NCBI RefSeq assembly: GCF_018691265.1
Contig: NW_024881282.1
Span: forward strand, 48,217,853-48,281,852
DNA from: Tyto alba
Taxonomy: Eukaryota; Chordata; Aves; Strigiformes; Tytonidae
Direction: 5' to 3'
DNA: 64,000 bases
Made by a program: the position numbers and the translations under genes. Positions 8,948-21,900 of the stretch are shown here, piece by piece (the stretch's first letter is position 1; every line of letters begins with the position of its first letter). Under the pieces are notes generated by a model. That model was not told where the DNA came from, searched no databases, and was given only the letters and a program-made list of their open reading frames with translations.

Positions 8948-11900
8948 ATCCTAACTGCAAGCGTTAACAGACCTTGTCAGCAATACAATACAAGGGGAGT
9001 GGTGGTTGGGTACTTCAGGGCTGCAGGGGTGGAGATGTGATGCTGTAGACTTGGTGCGGAGCTCCACTGTGTGACTGAAGGCTGGACCCTCAGCGCCCTG
9101 CTCCCAGCCTTCAGAGGTGGGTGACCACCCTCCACTGTCGCACCTGGCCCTGCACGGCCCCTGGCTGCTCGCTGCACAGGAGTAGTAAATCATAACCTAC
9201 TGCTCTGTGCAGTGCCACGCCTCTGAAAGGAGTCGACTGTAAGTAGCCGTGGGCCTGAGTAGCTGGCTGTCTCTGCCCTAGACTCTCTAGTGAATGGAAA
9301 CCAAAACTTTTCTACTGTAATATTTTGTGGGATTGTACCTGCTTTGGTATTGGGGTGTTACTATGTGCAGGATTTACTGTGCAGGAGGAGTACTCGACCC
9401 GGACAGCTATAGGTTAATACCATCCCTACTCAGCAGTTGACCAAGCTCTGGACTATCCCATCAAACTTGAGTTTAAGAGCAGCTTTTGGACTTTTCTCAG
9501 TAGTGCTAGGACCCTTAGTTCCCTGAAGATGGTGGAGGGTTTCACCCTCTTGAGGATGGCATCTGACACGATAGCTGCAGTGCAACAACAGAGCAGAATA
9601 AAATTCTGTCTTTAATCACTCAGGTAGAAAAAGTGCCTTGAACTCAAGTTGATGGGCAAGGAGTAATGGCAATTAAACCCACCCTGTGCAGTGTAGAGCT
9701 ACTCTGTGTGAACACAGCAGCTGGGTGAAACGGTAACAGTCAAGGGCCTTGACGCTGCTGACAGAGCTGTATGGAAACTGCTGTCAATAAACGCCTATGA
9801 TTAGGAGACAAGGACTTTCGCCTTAACCAGATCTTGTGTGGAAGGCTCACAGAAGAGCTTGGCTTCTTTTAGGGGCCAAAGCTGTTCCCCACACAAGCCT
9901 GTAAAGCCTGAGCTGATGGTACCTGCAACTGCACTTGTGAAGCAAATGGGAGTCACCTCAAGAGGAGAACCAAGACTAGCCCACCTCAAAGGCCTTATGT
10001 GAGAATGAGGTACTTAAAGCCTATAATGGTTATGCAAAAAATCACCCAGTTTAAGGCAACTTGCCTTAGTTTTCTGCAAGTAACCAGCATTTAGTATGAG
10101 CAGCTTTGCAATTTTTATTCGTTTTTTTAAATCTAGTCCTAAGTTTCTTGAGCAGCTTAAGCAGACCTTCAGCAGCGTGCTCAGGCTCCTCGGCCAAGCT
10201 CCTCGTGCAAAGCTAATGGCTTCCTGTTGCCTGCAGTAAGGAGGAGACTCCAGATCTGGGCATCAACACCTCTTAAAAGCACAAACCCTGCCTCAGAGGA
10301 GCATGCCTGCAGGTAATGGGTGTTTGCAGGAGTGTCTTTCCACCCCTTCCAGGGAAGGGCAGGCTACTGCACAGCAAGGGCTTCACTCGAGGCCGATCAC
10401 AGCGGCAGGGAGGCGCGAGCTCCGTCCCGGTGGCTACGACCCCCGTGGTGTCCTGGGGTGGAGGGGCAGGTTCAGTTTCAACTCTCATCGTGCCCAAGAG
10501 AAGTTAGTGAAAGAAGAGATCTGGAGCTCTGGTTTGTGAAACGGGCTGATGATACTTTTTTGGGGGAAAAAGACCTTCATGGAGTGAATTTAGGGAGACG
10601 CATTCAAGACTGGGAATGCTGCAAATATAATAGTAAGCAAGTGTGTCAACACGGTCTGAGGCAGAGTTTGAAGGCACATCTAGCCCTGCGGTCTGAGGCG
10701 GTGAAGTAGCACATGCCAAAAGCCTAATTAGAAAAATATGTACTGGTCAAAATAATACACAAAGAGCATTTTGTAGGGGTTACTCAGGAACAATGTGGAT
10801 ATGAGGAAGAACAGCCAGCCAGCTCAAAATGTGAGCCAAGAGCTTGTACACAGAGAGGGAAAGATTACAACTGAGAAAGACAACAGTAAGGCAGAAGCAG
10901 CGCACGTTTCAGGTTGGAGTGAGGCAGCAAGCAAGAGTACAGCCCAGGAAACCTGGGCAGAAACCTTTGGTCCTGCTACTCATAAGGAGAAAAGTATTAG
11001 GATTATCAGTATAGAACAAGAACAAAAAGGTACTTTTCTCCTTTGCCAACTTGACAAGTTGTGCAGGAAATGTTGATCCCCTCTGACACTTCCAACCTGA
11101 GCAAGGCCAGCTCTAACTTCCAAGCGGTGTCCAGGCCCCAGCAGCTGAGGACATGAGGACAATGGCAATATCCTCTTTCCATAACCTTGTCACCTGATGG
11201 AAGTGCTTCCTCTTCTCAGGAAAGGCATTATGTAAAATGTTGAGCGGCACTGGAGAAAACCCAAAATAACACTTGACACACTACTGAGCAAATGAAACTG
11301 CTCCCCATTAGTTGATGTAGCGACTGTAGAGGATCCAACCCACCACATTAGCAGAGTTGGCAGGTTGATTTATGCTGACAAAAACAGGCATCTAACACAT
11401 TGTTCATTTACCTATAAAAAAAAAGAATTTTCAATTCTTAGAAAAATGAACTGTAGAAGTGATCGGAAGTGATTTAAACCACTAGAAACCAAGGGCTTTT
11501 CTTTAATTTCCTGGAGGGTGTCATAGCGATAGCTCACAGCTCCATACTGTTCTACATCCCAACGACTTATTTAATAACAGAAAAAGAGATGAAGGAAAAA
11601 AAGAAAACTTGTAACCGTAAAGACAATATACCTGTCAAGAGAAACGAGTACCCTACACTGAAGGGCTTTCACTTGGTTCCTGTCAACTTCTCAGCTGCAG
11701 CAAAGCACAGATGAAAGAAAGCTCAGCCCAGGCTGGAGTAATGCTCTGAGTTACTCTCAGTTTGGAGCCCTAATTCCAGGAGAGATCGCAAGCATTCACC
11801 GGGAGACACTGCTTTGATAGCAAAAAAATCTGATTTTACTTAAAGGCAGCCCATGGGAGGTGCAAGGGAGTGAACTCTAATCAAGCCGTAATGAGGGTGC

Positions 11901-12799
11901 AGAGGGCAGGCTTCTTCCCAAATAAAACAAACCCAGCAAGCAGCTTTTAAGTCATGAGGAGCCCACCCATACCTCCCACGAGCAGCAACTGCTCTACTGG
12001 AGCACAGCAGGTCTCGGGTGGAGATCTTCAGCACAGAGTATCTTTTCTGAAAAAGAAAGTACCTTTCCTGATCTAACCAGACAAGTCAAAGGGTGGTCAG
12101 CAGGGGCGAGCTTGGGCCCAGCCCCATCAGAACCAGTTTGGGGAAGGGGAAAACAGCACCAACAATCCTCAGTATCAATATTGAGCCCACACCCAGCAAA
12201 AAACCCAGACTCTCCCTCCAGTGTGCTCTTAAAGGCTAGAGGTATACTTTAACACATATTGCTGGCTATAAACATCCTGATTAAATTCCAGCTTGGATGG
12301 TTACCTTGTTCCTACTCAGAAATCTAACCTTTAGCACTGACCAGAACAGTCAAGGTATTTTGAGTCCAGCAAGTGCCACCTAGAAGCACACACCTCCCTC
12401 ATACCTCCCAGCTCTATGTGGATGTCTTGTTTGCTCTCAGAATACCTCACATGTCACTAAATATGTACATTTGGCCACCTGAAACATTCCCTGGAAGGAG
12501 TTCTTCCTTAAGAAACATTACCTTGCCAGCATGCTTTGCTCAAAAGAAAGGAGGATCTAATTAGTGAATGGTAACTCTAACCGGTAGCACACAGGTGTAC
12601 TTTACCAAAACCCAGAGTATTTCACAGGATTTCACATCAGCACGGAACTGGGTGCATGCTGTCTCTAAGACACCCGTAAATCTTTCTGGAAATACTTTAC
12701 TACAATAAGGTGCAAGACAACTGCTATTTTCTCACGGTACAGCTTCTGAAATTGGACAGAAACAACACTGTGTGAAATCACATCCCAAGTCAAGACAAA
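8948..12799. other. Intergenic region between convergent CSRP2 and ZDHHC17
   Basis: 3.85 kb separates the two 3' ends. I find no exon with recognisable protein similarity, no repeat of a known family and no RNA gene. The ORFs here (for example around 10300-10700) run antisense to or overlap each other and look like chance frames in moderately GC-rich DNA. Confidence 0.7.
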
Positions 12800-15700
12800 C
12801 ACTGCATCTAAGAGTCAATATTTATTTGATTAATAACTTACAAAATTTAACAGATTTAATTTATGTAAGGAGAGCTAATTTATTAAACATTTTACAGATT
12901 TTTTTTGTTCACAATGTAATACATCAAGATCTCGACAGTATTAAAATAATACTTGGCACAGTTATAAATAAAGAATATACAAAAAATCCATAGCTTAATA
13001 TGTAGTGATGCTGTTTTACACATTAATTGAAGAAAAAACAAAAATCTGGTGGACATCAAAGAATACAGAAACCTGCAAAGAAACAGCACATGTTTAGGGC
13101 CAAGACAAAATTCCCATTTATTCTACTTATGTCAGATTAAATCGGTCTGATCTGCTGTTGGTTTGGATCAGCTTCGTTAAGTTTCAGAAGCAATGCAGTT
13201 TCGGTTCAACAAGTGAATTGTAAGTTTGGTAACTTGACAGAAAAATGCTGCATATTTGGCTCCCCCCTGCTCGATTTTATGATTTCACATCAAACACTTC
13301 AGTGTTACTCAAGACAGGTTACATTTTGCACTGGAAACTCCATACATCCCAAATCCATATAGGCACGTTAGTTTTCACAACCACCTACTATTGCTCAAAT
13401 TCTGCAGGTCTCTACAGAACGGTCACCAGAGAGCTGTTAACAAGGAAATAGTGCCGAACTCTCTACGTACTAGCAAAGATCACTTCTCCTTTTGCAAACA
13501 TTTTTGACATGGACTGCATGACAATTCATGGCAGTTAATGCTACCGGGCAACTAAAACCAAAACTTGTATCACGTACTGAACTGCTCTTCTGGTGCCAGG
13601 TGATATTTAATAAAGTGGATTGAATTTCTTCAAGTCAACCGACCCTCAACAGAAATGTGAAAAAAGAAACCCCAAACCAACCCAAAAATGAACAAATATG
13701 CAGAACATTACTGGTGATTTAAAAACTCAACATTATAAAGTCTTCATGCTTTTTTCCGATTAGAAAAAAATATGAATAACTAAGGTCAACTGTTTTCACT
13801 GAAATAGAATGTGTCTTCACTAGGGTAACAAATTTTGTCTGACAAAAATAGCAAAAGCTTCTTGCCACCCCTACACCCGAACCTCTCCCATTAAAACTGT
13901 GTCCAAGACGATGTTATTTTTTCCAGTATTAAACATTCAAGTACTCTAATGCTGCACTTCTGTAAATCCTGATATCTGGTACTTGCAAACTAAGTGTGTG
14001 TCTTGAGATCAATGAACAACTACAGAAAAAATGTTTACTTGCAAATACTGAACATCAACTATTTACAGTTTCACTGCTCCTCTTACTAAGGCAAGGGCCG
14101 GGAATACCACTAGATTGCTTTTTTACCTGTAATCTGCATATTACAGAAAACGCTAATTTTGCCAAGCATCAAACATGCAGTGAGTTTGCAGGGCATAATG
14201 CCTATTAACAGCAATATTGAACATCACTAAAAGCTCATTAGATATCTTCCTACACTTTTTTGGTTGAATAAAATGAAAATGAGCAGCTTTAAATACACTA
14301 AACACACACTCACGGAGAGAAAACTATTTGATAAATTATTTATATACAGATACACATTCTTTACACTGGTCTCAGACATCTGCTTTCAGGTCCCTCCCCA
14401 AACTCCCCTCACAGGTTTCTCGAACCACTGGGTTGCTACAGCACTTAGAAGAGAACTAACCTGATTCTCAGTCTCTCTGTAAACAATAGTTAAGGAAGCA
14501 GTGAACAATTCACTATGAGTATATGAAAACACTATAACAAAAATCAGTGCATCACATTCAAGACAAGCCCCTTTGGAATGCAATTTCAGATCATTCCTTA
14601 CCTTCCAAACATATCTGTAGCATGAGAACTTAAAGAAATTAAGGGTGATTTCCACGTGCCAATACACCATCTTCTTCAGAACGCTGTGTTACATTTTCTG
14701 GGTGCACGTGCTATTACGGGGATTTTTAATTTTTTTTTTTTTTTTTTAAGTTTGTTTTCCATTATTTTACATCCAAACAAAAATGAGCACTTCAGACAAC
14801 TTTGGGTTGTTCTTCTGCAGTTACATTCAATTTAAAGCTATCTTCTCTTTTTATAATTCAGACGTTTTGCTTCCGCATCTGTGGTTTCCCCCATGCAATT
14901 TCTCTTCCAGAATGTCTCCAATTACACTACACTGTACTGTATGAGGACCAAACCTGATATTGAAACATTGCTAGTTTGTAAGTTGCTTATACAATTAATT
15001 CAAAGATAATTAATTTTTGCCACTTTTTTCCTGAACATTATAAACGGTACTCCAGTTTTACAGGTGTATCATGCATTTAAGCAGGGCTTTAACTTTGACA
15101 GTAGAGCTTTCCTTATCTGCGCAATTGTTTATTTCAGACTATATAATCTCAGAACAGGGTTATTACGAGTATTTAATTGTACCACTAGCTGGTGGCAAAA
15201 ACAATCACCAAAAAATGCGGGCAATGCATTTTTTCTCAACGTTATCCGACATGCCCTACTGCTAGAAGTTAACATGTTACAGGGGATTGCCACCACATGA
15301 TGTTTATAACAGTATTGAAAAGCACATTTTTCAATGTACATAATACTACAGAAAATCTGTATTAAAAAAATCACATTACAGGAACTACAACTTAGCAATC
15401 AGTGAACTCTGCATCATGAAATTTAGTTTATATTCTAGATAATTGTTTCAGTGGAATTATTCATATTGGGAATTAAATTCTTCTGCTCAGCACAATGTAA
15501 CTACTGATGTCAATACTCCAATAATCTCATGCTCCATTGTGAAAGACCTTAAATAAAAACCCCATCAACAAATACCGTGAATATGCTGTTGCGAATAATT
15601 CTCGTGTTAAGAACTGTTAAAATCCCTTTTTGATCTTCCTCCTCTTCCTTATCAGGTTTGGCAGTTTATTCTGTCCATTTTTACTTTTGTTAATAAAATT

Positions 15701-15840
15701 CTGATGAAGAGAAGGTACCTTATGATTCATCATCAGCCCTACACATAGCATGCTACTCTTCAAGGGATGTGGATTCGAGAGAGAGAGAAAATTTTTCAGG
15801 CACCACTCAGATATGATATGCTCACAGGATGAAGGTGGTG
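12800..15840 (-). other. ZDHHC17: ZDHHC17 3' UTR
   Basis: About 3 kb of AT-rich sequence downstream of the TAG stop at 15841-15843, without introns or coding potential. The long 3' UTR fits this gene in other vertebrates. Possible minus-strand AATAAA signals (TTTATT on the plus strand) occur at 15665, 15128, 13117 and 12821. The last would give the full-length form. A run of 18 T at 14730-14747 is poly(A) in the transcript. Confidence 0.75.
12821..12826 (-). terminator. Likely distal polyadenylation signal of ZDHHC17
   Basis: TTTATT on the plus strand reads AATAAA on the gene strand, about 3.0 kb after the stop codon. It is chosen as distal because none lies closely beyond it and the length fits the family. 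Proximal alternatives exist at 13117, 15128 and 15665. Confidence 0.55.
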
Positions 15841-15979
15841 CTACACTAGCTGGTAGCCTGATCCTGAAGTCTGGTCATATTCTATTGTGTACTGCCTTGT
15901 CCAGTCCACGATAACAGGCCGAAAAAGACCACAGCATCTGAATTCAAAGAAGTCTATAATGTTCCTTATACATCCATGG
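15841..15979 (-). CDS. ZDHHC17: ZDHHC17 last coding exon (human exon 17 equivalent)
   Basis: Encodes residues 588-632, from [13 protein letters not shown] to SGSGYQLV, then TAG at 15841-15843. This is the cytosolic C-terminal tail with the CC pair of the PaCCT-like region. The acceptor TTTTTAG is just above 15979, completing split codon N587. Confidence 0.96.
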
Positions 15980-18900
15980 CTAAAAACAAAACAAAAACAC
16001 TTGTTAGGAAGCAGTATCATAGCTCATCTAAAGTAGTACAGTACTTTTTTGTCCACCTACAAATTCTTCACCCTTTAAGTTCCGAACTGTAGAAAACCAA
16101 TTCAGTTAAGAATTATCTTAGTGCTTGCTGATGAGCAAGTTCTGAAATAACAAGTCATTACCAGACTGGTGTCTATTTGGTCCTTGGACACAACCAGACA
16201 CTGCCTTTCTTCCACTACCTACCAAAGCTGTATGGAGAAATGTAGCATGTTATTGGCATTGGACCATCATGTGGCATAGCATGGCAAGTCAGATCCCTTT
16301 GTAAGAGGAAAGTTGCATTGTACAGATGGATGCGAGGCAAACCAGCATGAAGTAAATGTCTTCCTAGAATAGTTTCCTTTTTTATTAATATCTATTTCTA
16401 TCATACATACTGGTTCACCAGCTGCAGGTCTAAGATCAGTTAAGTCCCAAGACAACACCAAATTAAGAAAGCATTATCTGAATGAAATAAACTATTCAAG
16501 TGTTTTCTGCTGCTGAATCAATTAATTGTCAAATATTTAAGCTACCTACATCAAAATTCCAACACGTTGGGGTTTTCCTAGCTTAAATTACACATGGGCT
16601 GAATAGATCATGCTTCTCTGGAAGAGCAGCTCATATTATGATATATGCAAGAGAAAGTCTAAGCAACAAAGAGATGATAACTTCTTGATGTCAGTGCTTC
16701 GTCTGACAGGTGATGCCAAGTCAGTTATTTTAGACATCTGGTGATCTTTTCAGGAGACATTTTTATGATAGAAGCTATTTCAGTCAAAACGGTTTATGAA
16801 TATGACATTACTTTGGGGATAAAACCAGTAGTTTTTTCTTATCCCATGCACCACCGTGTGTTCTTTAAGCAAAATAATTATCTGGTTTTGTTACAACCCT
16901 AATCTGTAGGAAGACTGCAACCAGACAGAGATGCTCGCCTGTCTCACACTAGAAATTTTGTATGGAGAGAGAGCAAAAACAGATCACACAAATTTCTCTT
17001 CTAGCACAAAAATCAAACTGGAACACCACCACCTATCTCCTGTTCCCCTGGGCGTCACCTGGAAGAGCAGCAGGTCCCGCAGGAGACCCAGCATACGCAG
17101 CAGGATGAGACGTGCTGCTGTTCTTTCGCCGCTCCTTTTGTAACCTGCCCTCAACCCACCCATACCGCAGCCTCATGCCTTCCTTTATGTCCTGCTTTGG
17201 CTCCACAAACTGCTCTGTGCTGCTGCATTCCCACCCCAGTGCAGTTTCATCCCTGAGCCCACCTCTTCCAGTGTGCACCCTCATCATTACAGAGCCCAGA
17301 ATCCCAGCCTACCCTTTACACACCGATACCCAAAAGCCCACGTCTCACCCGTGCAACACCCACTGCAGCTCCTGGGACATCCTGCTCCCTTCTGCACAAA
17401 TAGCTTTGCCCAAGCTCTTCCTCCTGAGCAGGAAGGAAGTGATGCCTCTTTTCTCACAGTAAAGCAAGCAAGGGGAGCTACTGCACAGGGCAAATTCAAC
17501 AGTACTTTAAATATCATTCAGGAGAAAGTGTGGAAGTGAAGATCCAGGTCAACATTAACACCATGCAATAAGCAACCACCTCTGGTTTGGGCATCTGGTT
17601 TGTAAAGAGAGTATTTATTTTCCCATAGACTCTACAGCAAAACATGACCACTGCTGGCAAGCATTCTTTTCTGTGTTTATCCACCCCTGTCTGGAGTCAC
17701 TACAAAACATTTGCCTCTTCCTTTACCTGGATAGAACGTGTTACTGTGAAAATAGCTGACAGATTCAGCATTCTAAGTAGTGAAAATAATCTAAAAGTAC
17801 TTAGCTACGTTCTGTTTCAAGAAGCTGCCCAATTCAAATGTATGCAAGGCTATATAAGTAAGAAATATGTTTACACTTTAAAACTTACTTGAATGGGCTT
17901 TCAATAGATGTGGTCGTAACTTTAAAGTGCTTGTATCTTCTTGCATTCATTCTTTCATTTGTCGTGATACCCAAGCAAGATATCTGAAGACAGGAAAAAG
18001 AGTAAACAATTTAACTCCTGTAAGAAGATGCAAACAAGCCAGACTGAAAAAGGAGGACAAAATTTACTGGTTTATATTCCTTCTTTTGAAGAAGAAATTT
18101 TTGTCTGGGGAAATTATCAGGTCCAAACATAAAACCCCATACAACAGCTGTACCAGGTTGTGCAAAAGGTTTAATTTGGAAAGGGATCAGACATAAATCA
18201 TGATCACTGAATAAATGTTCACTACTTAGTTCAGAAGAAAGAGATGCCTTTACTATTTTGTCAGCTGAAGTGTACTGTAAATAACAGATTCAGGAGTTAA
18301 TTTACACAGCATTTGAATGACTTTGTTTTCCTCCTGACATTCTGGTCATAGCTCCAGTGTTGCAGCAACATTACTCTGCTGTCTGCAAGACAAAAAGATG
18401 ACCAGAAAAAAGTAGGTGGGGATTTTTTGTTGTTGTTGCTTGTGGTTTTTTCCTTTTACAAAACCATTTGGCTCAAAGGCTACGATTTTCTTTAACAGCT
18501 GTCCACATACGTTAGCCTAAAAAGGTATCTTACATAAAACTGGAGTTTACTGTAATGTGATGTAATTGGAAAAAAACATGAGAACTCCCTTAGCAGCCTT
18601 ATACTACAGGAGGATAAAATCTTGTAATTCCTAGTGAAATATAAAAAGTTAACTCTGCTGCATGTTACAAAAGCAAGAACATTTATAAAGTTAAGTTTGG
18701 GCTGGCTTGCCTCATTTGAATGCACTTAACTCAAGCATTTTCTTCACCCCCATGAGACCCAGTGAAGTTTCATGTTTATGTACGTAAACAGGCTCTCAAC
18801 ATCTGACTTTTGAAGTAGGAAGTAAAGGTTTTAAATTATTTTTGTAAGATAGTGGGTAGTGTTTTGACAATAACTCTGGCCAGTTCAATAAGAAGGACAA

Positions 18901-21900
18901 GTCCAAACTTTAAGATGGAGATGAAAAAAGAAAAAAAGGCAGCAAGAGTAGGGGCTGTGCACTTGCAAATCAAGAGATGCAATTTAGAGAATATTTCTTT
19001 ATCAATTTCATCATTATGGCAAACTCCAAAGATATTTGCCAAGAACAATCCTAAGTTTTCTATGTGTAAAACTCTTAAGAAATTTAGTAGTATGACCATG
19101 TGTTGCAGTTTTCATTTTTCCAGAATTATTGAACAAGTCAAATGCTAGAACTATTTTGCTTAATTACACAAGGGGTACAAAATACTACAAGATGTATTTT
19201 TCCAATCCACGTAATTCAAAGATTCATCTGTACACAGATCGTATTAACGGGAATCCTCGACGGATCATGATGTCAGTATGATGGAAGGCTCTCTGGAAAG
19301 TCACATGCTTATTCTGCCAGAAGTCTGGAGGGTTAGACTGCTTTGAAAGCCACCTGAAATACCTGTCCTTACCTCTGCTCGTTTGTCTTTGGCAGGAAAG
19401 ACCTCTCAAAGATTGAATGGTTCTTGCTCACACATGTAAGATTTTTAAATTCATGCATGTTGTAAATGATGAATATTGTAGAGAAAGGAGGACAAAAATT
19501 TCCTCAGAAGTTTTACCTAAGCCTTAGAAGATCATTTTTATTTCCAGGATCCCTGGAAAGATTAAATTGGTAAGTATCACAGTTCATTAATGACAAGTCA
19601 TACTGAAAGACTTCCAAGTCATATTTAAAAGCTTTCATATGACTTGTCTTTCCTTGAAAACATAAAGAACAACTTGGGTTTGGTCAGACCACAGTACAAT
19701 AATGTGATCTGAAATCACACTAAAGCCGAATAAGTAATTATAGCATTTCCTCTGGAGTTACCACCCTCCTTCTGCTAATAACGTACTGCATTATTCCAAA
19801 TTGATAGTATCTAATAGTCTATTAGTCTTTGTTGCCTCTCTCTGGTCTGTTTTGCCTTTTTGTCATTCTGGGGTGGAAGGCAGGAGGTAGGTATTTTAAC
19901 AACTTGCAAAAAAAAAAAAAAAAAAAAAAAAAAGGCAAGCACAAGTGAATGATAAGTGAATGATGCCTACTCTCCACCGACAACAGCTGCCTGCCTCCTC
20001 CAGTGGCTGAGAGACTAAACACTTGGTCCTGAATAATGAACATTAACATTTACATGACAGAACTATTTGATATTCTTATGTCACTACCAAAACTTAGCAA
20101 TACAAATGTAGTACTTCTCCATACCTGATACATCTGACACATGAGTAACACAGCCACCCACATGAAGTGAAAAACACTGTTTAGAAACATCCAAAACATC
20201 CACGGAGAGCAGGTAGCAATCTGTGTAATATAGGTCCAAAATCCATCCTTTGCATAACTTGTCTCACAGTGGAAACCCCAGTCTAGAGAAAAAACAAAGT
20301 GTTATAAACAATACAGAAGATTAAAGATAAGTTTGCTGCACATCAACATAATGCCCACATTAGAATGTATTAAATTAAATAAGAAAATGACAATGTGCCA
20401 AAATAGTTTTACTTGCTCTCTCTTCCTTCCCCAACTCCTGGATTACATGACATATGCACATACTTGGCTGTGATGAAGAAAAAAGAAAATCTAGGACAAG
20501 AAAAACATCATCTTCTAAAAGAAAATACCCAATATAGTCAATTATTAATATGCAGTTCAATTTCAGAATAAAAATATCAAAAACTCTGATAACAAAGAAA
20601 CCTTTACAAATTCATACCAGGAAATAAACAATGTATTTCTAAGCAATTTAACAAAAAAGCCAAAAAAACACATTTACTCACAAGAGATACATCCATAAAT
20701 CATCCAGCAGATCATAAAAAGCAGGAAGAACAGGTATCCCATAAAATAACGATGGTTCCCCGCTCCTGAAGTTGAACAAAACCAGGTATCAAATTACTAC
20801 ACTTTCAGAAGACAGACAACACTACACCGGAAAGTTTAACTGCTTGCTTAGAAGTACTGCTTATTATTGTATACAGAAACATTACTCTCCAACATTAAGC
20901 CAATATAACTTCAAGACAGTGAAATTAGCTGGTTTACTTGTGATTTTTTTTTTTATTCTCAGACAACAAAGCAGTATTTTATTTTCATCCGTTTCTGTCA
21001 CATTACAGCTGCAATTCACACAAATGCATTTCATTTGTAACCTCTTTCATGAGCTAATAAAATTTTTGATAGACAATACTTAAAACAACATTGGTGACAG
21101 CTGTTGCAGAGCCCTGAGCAGCCAGGAATTATACATCAATAAATATCTTTTAAACGCCATTAAAAAAAAAAAAAAAAAAAATCAGACTGCAGAGATCACT
21201 TTCTTAAAAGAAATAGAAATATGAATAAATATTCAACCTCCCTTGTTAATAAGTTAACCTTCAGTTCAAACCTCCTTGGTGGAGCTGGCTAACAAAAAAA
21301 TACCTAAGAATACTTGTAAAACACGTAACTGAACAGACAAGGCCTAACAACCGGGCTAAAACAACAAAGGAGATAAAACCCATTCTGCTTAAGATATAAT
21401 TTGAATGCAAGAAAATTCAGTTACTAGAAGACTGATCTATTTTTAACATTAATAGAGGTAAAAAGATCCTTCTTATGTGAGTACATCATAATTCTGAAGT
21501 ACTCAGCCTTCCCACTGTTTATAAAATATGTCCACTGTTGCAACCTTCCAACAGCTCTAGGCTGTAGACTAAACCTACAGAGATGATAATGGGCTACAAA
21601 AGATTTGGCTGTCATCATCTACCAGCACAGCATTTACTACTTCATTATGTCAAATCTTTTGCCTGCTAAACCAAGAGCATCCTCCGGAGGCAGAAAATAA
21701 TCAAGTGCTTTTAGCAAGTGAACTAAAAGACTATATAAATAAGAGATGAGGAGAAATACACATACAACACAAGCTAGACTAAACACAAGACACTTCCTCT
21801 TCAGACATAAAATATGTTGTAACATTGCCTTCAATCACCTAAGAGCATATGAGAAACAGTGCTGGGAAAGTCCCTAAGGTGTCACTTCCATTTGCATCCT

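Noticed and set aside
10273..11168. Cluster of ORFs in the intergenic region as a possible gene
   Set aside because: They overlap on both strands, have no recognisable domain, no coherent splice pattern and no polyadenylation context.
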